Shown: positions 24,788 through 32,196, numbered from the stretch's first letter. The stretch is DNA of 44,358 bases from Lacticaseibacillus yichunensis (GCF_003946405.1 NZ_RHOG01000022.1:1-44358); one strand, 5' to 3'. Notes: a model not told the origin generated them from the sequence alone. Program-made: numbers and translations.

Positions 24788-25166
24788 CTCCGCACCCTTA
24801 TAGTTGGGCTTCGCGGGGCAGGTCTGAGACAGCTAGGTACGCCCGTCACTCGGGGCGAAGTGCACCCCAAGCGCCGTGCTAGCCTAGCTGCTCAGACCTA
24901 AGCGCCCCGCTCCGCACCCTTATAGTTGGGCTTCGCGGGGCAGGGGTGAGACGTCTAATTGGGACTGTCACTCGGGGCGAAGTTCGGCCCCAAGCGCCAT
25001 TCCCAAATTAGCCACTCACCCCAAAGCGCCCCGCTTCGCACCGTTTTTCCAGTTGGGCTTCGCGCAGCAGGGGCGGGTCATCTAGGCAATCTGGTCACCC
25101 GATGGTTTCACCATCGACTGCCCAGACTACGCTAGCTGCCCGCCCCTAAACGCTGCGCGACGCACC
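24788..25166. repeat. Three tandem long-hairpin units with covarying arms
   Basis: Three units of about 122-127 bases follow one another. Each starts with a shared spacer (CCGCACC...GTTGGGCTTCGC) and then a long imperfect palindrome. The outer arms are GCGGGGC/GCCCCGC in units 1 (24813, 24904) and 2 (24935, 25028) but GCGCAGC/GCTGCGC in unit 3 (25062, 25152). The second arms are GGTCTGAG/CTCAGACC, GGGGTGAG/CTCACCCC and GGGGCGGG/CCCGCCCC. Both sides change together, so pairing is kept while sequence drifts. Each apex holds a smaller hairpin. The array fills the gap between two convergent genes. Confidence 0.88.
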
Positions 25167-25167
25167 C

Positions 25168-25668
25168 TTATTTCTTTGGCGCCTGTTTCTTTGGTGCCTT
25201 GGTGGTTGCTAGGGCCGGCTTGTTGTTCAAGTCGGTGCGGACCACGAGGACGTCACATTCGGCGTTTCGAGTCACGTATTCGGTGACGCTACCGATCAAT
25301 AGCCGTTCGACCGCATTGAGCCCAGTGGCGCCGATCATGATGAGATCGATCGAGAGCTTCTTTGGCAGATCGCGGGCGATCAGTGTTTTCGGCGCGCCGT
25401 ATTCGATGCTATAGGTGACCTTTTCCAGACCGGCCTTATGTGCTTGGTCGATGTAGTCTTCCATCGTCTTTTTGGCGGTGGCAGCCACTGATTCCACCAT
25501 ATTCGTATCAAAACTCGACACGTTCGAGAACGACCGTGTGTCTACCACGTTGACAAGATCGAGTTCGCCGTCATTTCGTTTCGCGACGGCAACCGCCTTC
25601 TGGAAGGCAAGCTCGGATTCATAAGAGCCGTCGATCGCGACCAAGATATGCTTGTATTGTTGTAACAT
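25168..25668 (-). CDS. Universal stress protein UspA family
   Basis: A single-domain UspA protein of 166 residues: YKHILVAIDGSYESELAF at the N-terminus and the nucleotide-binding motif GATGLNAVERLLIGSV (G-2x-G-9x-G-S), followed by VTEYVTRNAECDVLVVR. The tail after residue 150 is a short Lys/Ala/Pro-rich extension. It probably binds ATP and acts in stress tolerance. ATG 25668 is chosen for its distance from the GGAGG ribosome site; two in-frame starts lie 6 and 9 bases upstream. A TACAAT -10 box lies just upstream of the ribosome site (25693-25688, read on this strand). The stop borders the hairpin repeat array. Confidence 0.92.
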   Translation of the reverse strand: MLQQYKHILVAIDGSYESELAFQKAVAVAKRNDGELDLVNVVDTRSFSNVSSFDTNMVESVAATAKKTMEDYIDQAHKAGLEKVTYSIEYGAPKTLIARDLPKKLSIDLIMIGATGLNAVERLLIGSVTEYVTRNAECDVLVVRTDLNNKPALATTKAPKKQAPKK

Positions 25669-25723
25669 TGCCATCACCTCCGCTTTAATTGTACTTTATT
25701 GGCGCATGAAATGAAACCAGACG

Positions 25724-26014
25724 CTATTCTTCATCGTCTTCGATCAGGTTCGGCAGGCGAAGCCCAAGCACGCCGACACTCACTGCGCCGATCAAAAGCG
25801 CGAGAATATCAACGACTGCGTTTTGCCAGATCACCGGCACCAAGGCGATCACCCCGGCGATCAAAATGAACCACGCATAGTTACGCAAAGCCTGGCCCGT
25901 TTTTTCCGACACGGTCTGGCGGGTGAGGAAGCCGTGTTTTTTATACCCAAACAGGTAAGCGGCGAGCGTAAAGAGTAAGATGGCGTACAAGACAAAGACG
26001 ATTCTGATCAGCAT
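25724..26014 (-). CDS. Small three-helix membrane protein
   Basis: A 96-residue protein beginning MLIRIVFVLYAILLFTLAAY, with three membrane segments (about residues 2-22, 45-63 and 66-85) and an acidic end LIEDDEE. A GGGAC ribosome site precedes ATG 26014; in-frame ATGs further upstream have none. A TACAAT -10 box is present upstream. It lies 55 bases before uspA in the same direction and may be partly co-transcribed with it. I do not recognise a named family. Confidence 0.7.
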   Translation of the reverse strand: MLIRIVFVLYAILLFTLAAYLFGYKKHGFLTRQTVSEKTGQALRNYAWFILIAGVIALVPVIWQNAVVDILALLIGAVSVGVLGLRLPNLIEDDEE

Positions 26015-26101
26015 AAGCGGGTCCCTTCGTGTGCATAATAATGAATCCATTGTAACAAAGCCCTGCGGCAAAACAACTGAGCGGGTGCTGTCAGGGCAAA
26101 G

Positions 26102-26123
26102 AAAAAACCGGCAAATGCCGGCC
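26102..26123 (-). terminator. Terminator of the probable 6S RNA
   Basis: Read on the minus strand: GCCGGC, ATTT, GCCGGT, then TTTTTTC. It follows the noncoding RNA candidate directly. Confidence 0.8.
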
Positions 26124-26329
26124 TAAAGTTTGCACTTTATACGAAAGCCTAGTGGTGCCGTTTTCTTCCCGTTAAGTTGAAACCCGCTTTTCAGTAGGTG
26201 GGACTAGACGACATGCACGTCAGTCATTCAGTGAAAGAACAACACGATGCCTGCCACTTCCGGTCCCAATGTGGTGAGACTGTTCGGTCAACTGATAGAT
26301 GGGAAGCGCGCACACCTTAGAACTTCCAT
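26104..26329 (-). ncRNA. ssrS: Probable 6S RNA
   Basis: A noncoding transcript of about 225 bases with its own sigma-A-type promoter and terminator, immediately downstream of rarA, a neighbourhood where 6S RNA is commonly found in Firmicutes. On the minus strand the ends pair in series: AAG with CTT, GGTG with CACC, and CTTCCC with GGGAAG. They leave a large central region in which AGTTGA can pair with TCAACT. A long closing stem, open central bubble and terminal stem are the 6S layout. Lacto-usp-type RNAs have also been described near usp genes in Lactobacillales, and this could be that class. Confidence 0.6.
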
Positions 26330-26335
26330 GACTCT

Positions 26336-26364
26336 ATGGTAGCACTGAACCGCCGATCGCGCAA
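26336..26364 (-). promoter_or_regulatory. Promoter of the probable 6S RNA
   Basis: On the minus strand: TTGCGC (26364-26359), a 17-base spacer, then TACCAT (26341-26336). Transcription should begin near 26329. Confidence 0.65.
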
Positions 26365-26421
26365 GAATCCTTGCTTCGGGGAAACCGCTTTAAACGACAG
26401 CGTGTGGGGAATGGCAGCGCT

Positions 26422-27699
26422 TCACCTGCTGCGCTTTTCCATGTCGTGCAGGCGCGTCAATTGGGCGGCCAAGGCCTGTTCATATTTGCCGGTATTTTTC
26501 GGCGCGTAGTAGTGATGGCCCACCATTGTATCCGGCAAATATTGTTGTTTGACCCAGCCGCCTGGAAAATTGTGCGGAAGCTGATAGCCGACCCCGTGGC
26601 CCAGCGCCGCGGCGCCCTTGTAATGGGCATCGCGCAGGTCGTCGGGAATACTGCCGGCGTGGCCCGCTTGAATGTCGGCGAGTGCCGCATCGATCGCGCT
26701 CATGGCACTGTTGCTTTTCGGTGCGAGGCACAGATCGATCACGGCGTTGGCGAGGGGGATGCGCCCTTCAGGCAAGCCGAGCCGCTCCGCAGATTGAATC
26801 GCGGTGAGTGTCCGACTGGCGGTCTGCGGATTGGCGAGGCCGACGTCTTCGTAGGCGATGACTAAGAGGCGCCGCAAAATGCTTGGCAGGTCGCCGATCG
26901 TGATCAGTCTTGCGAGATAATGGAGGGCCGCATCGACATCGGAGCCGCGAATCGATTTTTGAAATGCGGAAATGATATCGTAATGCGCGTCCCCGTCGGC
27001 ATCACCAGCGATGGCGCGCTGCTGGAGCGATTCGTGCATCACGGCTAGCGTCAGGTGAATCTCACCGTCCGTTTCCGGTGTGGACAACGTCGCAAGCTCT
27101 AAAGCGTTGAGGGCACTGCGCAGATCGCCGTTGGTCGCGGTGGTGAGAAACTCGCGCGCCTCGTCATCCAAGACGACCGCGTGGTTGCCGAGGCCGCGTT
27201 CCTTGTCAGCCAGTGCCCGGTCGATCGCCGCGCTGATATCCTCCGGCGTCAGCGGGAAGACTTGGAAGATCTGTGACCGCGAGCGAATGGCAGGCAAAAT
27301 ACTCATGTAAGGATTTTCGGTAGTGGCGCCGACTAACACGATGCGGCCACTTTCAAGAAGCGGTAGTAAAAAATCTTGCTTCGTTTTGTCCAGCCGATGA
27401 ATCTCGTCCAGCAGCAGGATCACGGTGCCACTCATCTTGGCTTCCTCCGCCACGATCTGAAGATCCTTTTTCGTGTCAGTGGCCGCGTTCAGCATGCGAA
27501 AGGCGTATTTGGTGGTGCCGGCGATCGCGCTGGCGATGCTGGTCTTGCCCGTGCCAGGCGGGCCATATAGAATCATTGAACTCAGGCGTTTGGCCACCAC
27601 CATTCGGCGAATGATCTGGTCGGGGCCAACAAGGTGCTGCTGGCCGACGACCTCATCCAAGTTGCGTGGCCGCATGCGATACGCGAGTGGTTGTTGCAT
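26422..27699 (-). CDS. rarA: Replication-associated recombination ATPase RarA (MgsA)
   Basis: A 425-residue clamp-loader-like AAA+ ATPase. It begins MQQPLAYRMRPRNLDEVVGQ and has Walker A GPPGTGKTS near residue 46, Walker B LLDEIHRLDK near residue 96, the sensor segment GATTENPY, and the C-terminal MgsA domain including GDLPSILRRLLVIAYEDVGLANP and GHGVGYQLPHNFPGGWV. RarA acts at stalled replication forks. Length and motifs are normal. An AAGAAGGG ribosome site precedes ATG 27699. It is transcribed alone, between a terminator upstream and the probable 6S RNA downstream. Confidence 0.96.
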   Translation of the reverse strand: MQQPLAYRMRPRNLDEVVGQQHLVGPDQIIRRMVVAKRLSSMILYGPPGTGKTSIASAIAGTTKYAFRMLNAATDTKKDLQIVAEEAKMSGTVILLLDEIHRLDKTKQDFLLPLLESGRIVLVGATTENPYMSILPAIRSRSQIFQVFPLTPEDISAAIDRALADKERGLGNHAVVLDDEAREFLTTATNGDLRSALNALELATLSTPETDGEIHLTLAVMHESLQQRAIAGDADGDAHYDIISAFQKSIRGSDVDAALHYLARLITIGDLPSILRRLLVIAYEDVGLANPQTASRTLTAIQSAERLGLPEGRIPLANAVIDLCLAPKSNSAMSAIDAALADIQAGHAGSIPDDLRDAHYKGAAALGHGVGYQLPHNFPGGWVKQQYLPDTMVGHHYYAPKNTGKYEQALAAQLTRLHDMEKRSR

Positions 27700-27715
27700 A
27701 ATATCCCTTCTTTAA

Positions 27716-27748
27716 TGAAGAAAACGCGCAGGCGACTGCCGCGCGTTT
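27716..27748 (-). terminator. Terminator of the second YueI gene
   Basis: Arms AAACGCGC (27722-27729) and GCGCGTTT (27741-27748) enclose an inner GGC/GCC pair. On the minus strand the stem is followed by TTTTCTT, just before the rarA ribosome site. Confidence 0.75.
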
Positions 27749-27772
27749 CGTGTCATGCCTTGTCAGGTTGCG

Positions 27773-28225
27773 CTAGTGCTCACCAAACAGCCGGTCAAAC
27801 AGGCTCGGTTTTTCCTTTGGCGCCTGGGCCGTCTGCTTTGGTAAAAAAATGTCGGCGTGATCGATCGCCTCGTCGCTGGTGATCAAGAGGCCGCATGCGG
27901 TGTCGTCAGTCTGGGCCGTCTCATCGGAAACCAGCGTGAATGGTAGGCCGAGCTGCGTTGCTTCTGTCATATAGGGGGCAGTGAGCTCCGCCGGCAGTTT
28001 GCCATTCAGCAGCAGTTTGAAATTCGCCTTCGCCGCATATTGTTTGAGCAGGGGCTCTACCTGCGCCAAGGTGGTCGGCTCGCGCAACGTTTGATTGTCC
28101 ACAAACAGCGCGGTGCGTTCCCGCAGCGACCCGAGGTAGTGGCGTCGTTCGTCAGGCCTGGTTTGCGGCGGACCGTACAGCGCGGAGTTGAGGTGGTCTT
28201 GCATCTGGTTTTGATCGTCTGCCAT
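27773..28225 (-). CDS. YueI family protein (DUF1694), second copy
   Basis: A 150-residue protein starting MADDQNQMQDHLNSALYG. The family segment YLGSLRERTALFVDNQTL, the central NFKLLLNGKLP and the later PFTLVSDE match the YueI/DUF1694 pattern seen in the gene at 22216. It has a longer acidic C-terminal part ending SLFDRLFGEH. ATG 28225 is chosen because AAGGAGG lies just upstream; the open frame before it has no ribosome site. It is divergent from the DUF1054 gene, sharing an intergenic promoter region of about 80 bases. Confidence 0.78.
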   Translation of the reverse strand: MADDQNQMQDHLNSALYGPPQTRPDERRHYLGSLRERTALFVDNQTLREPTTLAQVEPLLKQYAAKANFKLLLNGKLPAELTAPYMTEATQLGLPFTLVSDETAQTDDTACGLLITSDEAIDHADIFLPKQTAQAPKEKPSLFDRLFGEH

Positions 28226-28307
28226 CGGATCCTCCTTGGGGGCTGTTATCGAATGCTCAAAAGGGCTAACATAGGTCCTATCTAGTATAGCAGAAAGGGT
28301 GAACGCC

Positions 28308-28910
28308 GTGTTTACAACGGCTGACTTTACCATCTTTGAGGACCCCACTTTGGCCGGGCGGTTAGGAAAAATTCGCACGTTGCTCGATCCTAAATTCGTG
28401 ATCGCCGGCCAAACGCTGGCGAATCAGCTCGCCGCAGTGGGCCTGCCGATGCAGACCGTGCATCTGGCCAAGCATCTACGGCGGCATAATAATCCGCCGC
28501 CGGATACGTGGTTGGCACTGGCGACAAGCACCCGCGGGTATAAGATGCAGCCGCACATCGAGGTGGGGCTGTGGGATGATCGCCTGTTTGTGTGGCTGGC
28601 GCTGCTTCAGGAAAGCAAGGCCACCGGCGTGCAATTCGACCTTGCGCGCCTTGGCGCGCAGGCGGACCGCTTGCCGACGCCGTTTGAGCTTTCCGGAGAT
28701 CACACGCAAAAAGCGGTGTTGCCCCTTGACGCGACGAATTTTGCCAAATTCAGCCAGCGCTATGCGACCACGCAAAAAGGGGAGCTGCTGATCGGGCAGA
28801 CGTATCTTGCGACAGATCCGTTGTTCGCCGAACCGGATGAGTTGTGGGCCGATATTCAGCGACGAGTGGGGATGCTGGCGCCGCTTTACGCCGGGTTGTT
28901 AGACGCATAG
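28308..28910 (+). CDS. DUF1054 family protein (YktB-like)
   Basis: A 200-residue protein. FTTADFTIFEDPTLAGRLGK at the start, TRGYKMQPHIEVGLWDDRLF in the middle and HTQKAVLPLDA match the DUF1054/UPF0637 (YktB) family, which has a known fold but no settled activity. GTG 28308 is preferred to GTG 28299 because AAAGGGTG is then at normal spacing and because homologues start near this point. It is followed 10 bases later by the TMEM175-like gene, with an AGGAGGG ribosome site between them, so the two are an operon. Confidence 0.82.
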   Translation: MFTTADFTIFEDPTLAGRLGKIRTLLDPKFVIAGQTLANQLAAVGLPMQTVHLAKHLRRHNNPPPDTWLALATSTRGYKMQPHIEVGLWDDRLFVWLALLQESKATGVQFDLARLGAQADRLPTPFELSGDHTQKAVLPLDATNFAKFSQRYATTQKGELLIGQTYLATDPLFAEPDELWADIQRRVGMLAPLYAGLLDA

Positions 28911-28920
28911 GAGGGCACAC

Positions 28921-29934
28921 ATGGAAAAATTAAAGAACAGGCTGGACGCCTTCAGTGATGCGATCATCGCGATCATCATCACGATCATGGTGTTGAATAT
29001 TCCGCCGGTCATGCATGATTCCTGGGCAAATTATCTGCAGTTGGGCAAAGCGGTCGGCATTTTCCTGGTGAGTTTTATTTTCGTGGCCAATATGTGGTAT
29101 CAACATGGGACCGCGTTTTCCGAGATCGAGACGATGACGTACCGCATCCTGATTCTCGATATGGCGTTCTTGGCACTGCTGGCGCTGATGCCGCTGTTCA
29201 CGAACATGATGGCGCTGCACACGACGCGCGTGTCGGTGATGCTGTATGGCGGGCTGCAGGTCGCGGTCAATTTCCTGTTTCGCTATCTCGCCAAGGCAAT
29301 CGTCCATTTGCAATACACGGAAAAATCCGAGATGCAAAAGGTCTACACCAAGATCTACGGCACCGCCAACCGCTACTTGGATTTGATGAGTTTGGCAATG
29401 TTGGTCGTCGCCTTTTTCCTGCCGGATTTTGCAGTCATTTTTTACTTGGCGTATCCGATTCTGATGTTTTTGCTCAACAGTCAGGCGCGCCAGCAGATGT
29501 ACGATGTGGCGACTTTGCCTACCGACCAGCAGGCGGATTTTGTTTCGTTGACAGCCGATGGGGTGCGGGATTTTCGCAAGGCCTGGCGTGAAGCCTCAGG
29601 GCGCACGAACGGGTCGCTGCCCAGTCGCCAGCCCAGGACGACAGGCGGACAGGCACCTGGCCAGGGCTCACGCACGACGACTGCAGATCACAATACGCCG
29701 GTTGAAAAGCGTGGGGCGGATGCTGGCGACCCAGATGCGTTCAATTTACATCAATGGCTAGACACGAGCGTTGATCCGCGCTGGCGCCATCAGGTCGAGC
29801 GGCGCTTTGATCACATGTCGCCGACCCAGCAGGCCCAATTTGAACAGAAAATGGGCAAGTGGTTCGAGTTGCAAAAAGCGGCGCGGGACCAGCGGCTGCA
29901 GGCGTCCAAGGATGACCAAAAACCGCGCGACTAA
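28921..29934 (+). CDS. TMEM175 family potassium channel-like protein with long polar tail
   Basis: A 337-residue protein. The first 20 residues carry the TMEM175 signature RLDAFSDAIIAIIITIMVL (the RxxxFSD motif lining the pore). About six membrane helices follow up to residue 190 (GIFLVSFIFVANMWYQH, ILDMAFLALLALMPLF, YLDLMSLAMLVVAFFLP). Bacterial members form tetrameric potassium-permeable channels. Unlike minimal members of about 200 residues, it has a polar, Gly/Thr/Gln-rich linker and a C-terminal amphipathic region (WLDTSVDPRWRHQVERRFDH), about 130 residues in all, whose role is unknown. Confidence 0.85.
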   Translation: MEKLKNRLDAFSDAIIAIIITIMVLNIPPVMHDSWANYLQLGKAVGIFLVSFIFVANMWYQHGTAFSEIETMTYRILILDMAFLALLALMPLFTNMMALHTTRVSVMLYGGLQVAVNFLFRYLAKAIVHLQYTEKSEMQKVYTKIYGTANRYLDLMSLAMLVVAFFLPDFAVIFYLAYPILMFLLNSQARQQMYDVATLPTDQQADFVSLTADGVRDFRKAWREASGRTNGSLPSRQPRTTGGQAPGQGSRTTTADHNTPVEKRGADAGDPDAFNLHQWLDTSVDPRWRHQVERRFDHMSPTQQAQFEQKMGKWFELQKAARDQRLQASKDDQKPRD

Positions 29935-29975
29935 GAAGAGCTGTTTTGGAGCGCCGTATGTCGGGTTTGGCAAAA

Positions 29976-30021
29976 CGCAAAAAAGAGGTTGAGACTGGGG
30001 ATGTCTCAACCTCTTTTGCGT
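29976..30021. terminator. Bidirectional terminator between convergent genes
   Basis: A 15-bp stem (29981-29995 with 30003-30017) flanked by A and T runs on both sides. It serves the TMEM175-like gene on plus and the isochorismatase gene on minus. Confidence 0.9.
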
Positions 30022-30055
30022 CTCATCACGGGTTGCGAAACGCGCGCGACCGGTG

Positions 30056-30676
30056 TTATTCCAATGAGATAAAGTCGCCGGCCCCAAGTAGGAGCTGGAC
30101 AAAATCTGGCACGGTCGCCGTGCGATTCCAGTCGCGCTGCCATTCACACGCCAACTGGGCATTGGTGGTCAGCTCCGCGCCGGCTTGGGCGATGCGCGAC
30201 AGGGCCGTTTCGTGCGCCACAACGGAGGTTCCGCCGACCGCATCGACAACGGGATGGACATAATAGCCTTCACGCAAGGCGTCTAGCGCGGGAAAGGTGA
30301 GGCAGGCTTCCGTCCACAAGGCGGCCATGATGAGGTGCTTGCGGCCAGTTTTTTTGACGGCTTCAACAAAGTCTTGATCTTGCCACGCATTGATGCTGGT
30401 GCGGTCGATCGTTGGCGTGTCTTCGAGCAGTTTTTTCAACTGGGGCACGGTGTCCTTGTTCCGGCCGGTGGCGACGTTGACGGTCGACAAAATGATCGGT
30501 ACTTGATACACTTGCGCAAGTTTCACGGTCATCTCGATATTGTTGATCAAGGTCGGATGGTCGATCGAGCGAATCGAGCTGATCTGGGTCGGCTGATAAT
30601 CGATCACGAGCAGCGCACTGTTTTCCGGCGTCAGCAGGCGGTCTTCAAAGGGATCTCTTCGCGGATAGCTGGTCAT
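30056..30676 (-). CDS. Isochorismatase family hydrolase (YcaC-like)
   Basis: A 206-residue cysteine hydrolase. LVIDYQ carries the catalytic aspartate near residue 26, and ALWTEACLTFPALDAL carries the nucleophilic cysteine near residue 120. The overall pattern, with DRTSINAWQDQDF and GGTSVVAHETAL, is that of YcaC-type members, whose natural substrates are mostly unknown. ATG 30676 is chosen because GGAGGAGAT lies upstream. A TATAAT box reads on this strand at 30725-30720. It is transcribed alone and away from the helix-turn-helix gene. Confidence 0.88.
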   Translation of the reverse strand: MTSYPRRDPFEDRLLTPENSALLVIDYQPTQISSIRSIDHPTLINNIEMTVKLAQVYQVPIILSTVNVATGRNKDTVPQLKKLLEDTPTIDRTSINAWQDQDFVEAVKKTGRKHLIMAALWTEACLTFPALDALREGYYVHPVVDAVGGTSVVAHETALSRIAQAGAELTTNAQLACEWQRDWNRTATVPDFVQLLLGAGDFISLE

Positions 30677-30780
30677 CTGAAATCTCCTCCCTAAAAAACG
30701 TAATCTATTAGACAAGATGATTATAAAACGGAGACGGCGAAAGCGGTAACAATATGCTTTGCCGGACGAGGAGGCCTACC

Positions 30781-31092
30781 ATGGCAGTGACGCTCAAATA
30801 CTTGGTCGAACACGGCGTCACCCGCGCCGAACTTGCCAGGCAGATCGGCTTGGCCCCAACCACGGTGACGCGTGTGCTTCGGCAGCAGCGAACGACGGAC
30901 TTGACGAAGCGGAAGGTCAAGTCCTATTTGCGGCAACTAAAAAAAGGCACACGCCAAATGCCACCTGGACTTGAGTTATCCGTCCAGAAAAGAATAGCGC
31001 TGGGGACAGCGATCGCAGTCGGAGGGAAAACACCTTTGGCCACCATCGGACTTCCCGCGCAAGTTAGCAAACAGGGGACGTTTTTTTTTTAG
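30781..31092 (+). CDS. Helix-turn-helix protein ending in a T10 tract (short form)
   Basis: A 103-residue protein. Residues 3-40 form a small helix-turn-helix (LVEHGVTRAELARQIGLAPTTVTRVLRQQ), given here in part as ELARQIGLAPTTVTRVL. The rest is basic (KRKVKSYLRQLKKGTRQ). A GAGGAGG ribosome site precedes ATG 30781. The gene ends ACG TTT TTT TTT TAG, and the next 600 bases in the -1 frame encode a DUF3800-like domain with no start codon at its beginning. The short product may be one of two forms, or the gene may be broken. Confidence 0.6.
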   Translation: MAVTLKYLVEHGVTRAELARQIGLAPTTVTRVLRQQRTTDLTKRKVKSYLRQLKKGTRQMPPGLELSVQKRIALGTAIAVGGKTPLATIGLPAQVSKQGTFFF

Positions 31093-31703
31093 ACGAAGCC
31101 TTTACCGACCCGACCCAAATGTTGGTCTCGCTCACCGCTTGGGCAGAAGGCGCCCGGTTCAGTCAGCCCTTGACGGAAGGTCTCAATCCCGCCGGTTGGT
31201 ATCCGGGTTCTGAATCGAAGGCACGTGTCGCCAGTCCGCAGCGGTTGAATAAGGTGCTCGGTCAAGTCGGTCGATCGATGAAAGCCCAACTTCTGTGGTT
31301 GCCTCTCCGGACGTTTCAGCTGGCAAGCGGCAAGCAAGATCCACTTTACCCCTACCTGATCGCGATTCTCGCACGCGTTCTCGCCATCAACGCATCGTCT
31401 TTTACAGTCGTCCTCGATCAGCGTTCCGATATCCGAGCAGAACATCTGACCACAGATCTTGAGCATCTAGCCGACTTCATCTATGTTGAAACAGGCCGGC
31501 GCGTGACACTGCAGGGTCTGCTCATGGATTCAAAGAAAAGTTTGGGCGTGCAGACCGCCGACTTCTTGGCCTTTGGTGGGATGCATCTCCTGATTCCGGC
31601 GCTTGCGGCATTCAATATCAGACGCTTGGAGTATGAGACCTTGATTGGGGAGCCCATTTACCAACGTTACGCGCGGCTGCATCGTGAGTTTGCCGAGCGG
31701 TGA
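30781..31703 (+). CDS. HTH-DUF3800-like fusion, reachable by slippage at the T10 tract (or a frameshifted gene)
   Basis: One extra T (11 instead of 10 at 31081-31090), or a -1 shift there, joins the helix-turn-helix part to a second part beginning FLDEAFTDPTQM, for a total of about 307 residues. The second part has acidic residues at FLDEA, VVLDQRSD and GVQTADFLAFGG, the spacing and endings expected for the RNase H-like DUF3800 family. The domain's first acidic motif lies before any possible start codon (first ATG at 31119), so the two parts were designed to be read together. A real frameshift mutation or a sequencing error in the homopolymer would look the same. Confidence 0.6.
31081..31090 (+). 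other. T10 homopolymer tract, candidate slippage site
   Basis: Ten T residues at the end of the short helix-turn-helix frame. In the zero frame they lead to TAG; adding one T restores a frame through the DUF3800-like domain. Runs of this length are prone to transcriptional and replication slippage. Confidence 0.7.
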
Positions 31704-31741
31704 GGGTTTGGCGTCGGGGTTCTTCGGTGGGGGATGTTTGC

Positions 31742-31782
31742 AAAAAATGCCAGGTCTCGAATTTGAGACTTGGCATTTTTAG
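31742..31782 (+). terminator. Terminator after the DUF3800-like region
   Basis: Arms with AAAAATGCCA and TGGCATTTTT and an inner GGTCTC/GAGACT pairing around loop GAATTT. It can work on both strands. Confidence 0.88.
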
Positions 31783-31835
31783 TGTTTCGGGTACCTGGAT
31801 TGAATGCAACTTTCCCCTTTTTTGGAAGCGAAGAA

Positions 31836-31868
31836 AACGCCAACCGGCAAATTTCGTCAGTTGGCGCC
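31836..31868 (-). terminator. Terminator of the small membrane protein gene
   Basis: On the minus strand: CGCCAAC, a 15-base loop, GTTGGCG, then TTTTCTTC. It lies about 55 bases after the stop at 31921. Confidence 0.7.
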
Positions 31869-31920
31869 TAAAGACACACTAAAGAGGCCTCGAGAGGCGT
31901 TGTGAGCGCGTGCGAAAAGC

Positions 31921-32196
31921 TTAACTTTTGTCCTCGGCGCGTTCGCCCACCAGTTCCCCATAGCGGAAGCACATCGCGCAACATCCGCCGGCGATGATCA
32001 CCCAGCTGCTTTGATCGGTGGCCATGCCATGGTTCCAGTACGCGAGGTAACACGCGGCCAGCAATAAGACGAAGACGGCCCGCAGCATGGCGCGTCGGGC
32101 CGCATGGACGACGCGGGAGGTGGTCAGCCCGCTGTAAAAGCCGATCGCCAGTGTCAACGTTGCGAGCATCAATGTCGCAGTGTCTGGCCCAGTCAT
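31921..32196 (-). CDS. Small membrane protein of unknown function
   Basis: A 91-residue protein with three hydrophobic segments (about residues 6-24, 37-54 and 62-78, the last with IIAGGCCAMCF) and an acidic end VGERAEDKS. ATG 32196 has a weak AGGGCAG ribosome site; an in-frame TTG lies two codons upstream. It begins about 16 bases after the stop of the gene at 32213, so the two form an operon. No family recognised. Confidence 0.65.
   Translation of the reverse strand: MTGPDTATLMLATLTLAIGFYSGLTTSRVVHAARRAMLRAVFVLLLAACYLAYWNHGMATDQSSWVIIAGGCCAMCFRYGELVGERAEDKS

Noticed and set aside
24788-25166. Repeat array considered as a CRISPR array
   Set aside because: The units are about 122-127 bases and palindromic, with conserved spacers and variable paired arms; there are no short direct repeats with unique spacers and no cas genes.
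26371-26865. Long open frame on the plus strand antisense to rarA
   Set aside because: It is a shadow of the rarA gene in GC-rich sequence, has no ribosome site, and reads as arginine-rich low-complexity protein.
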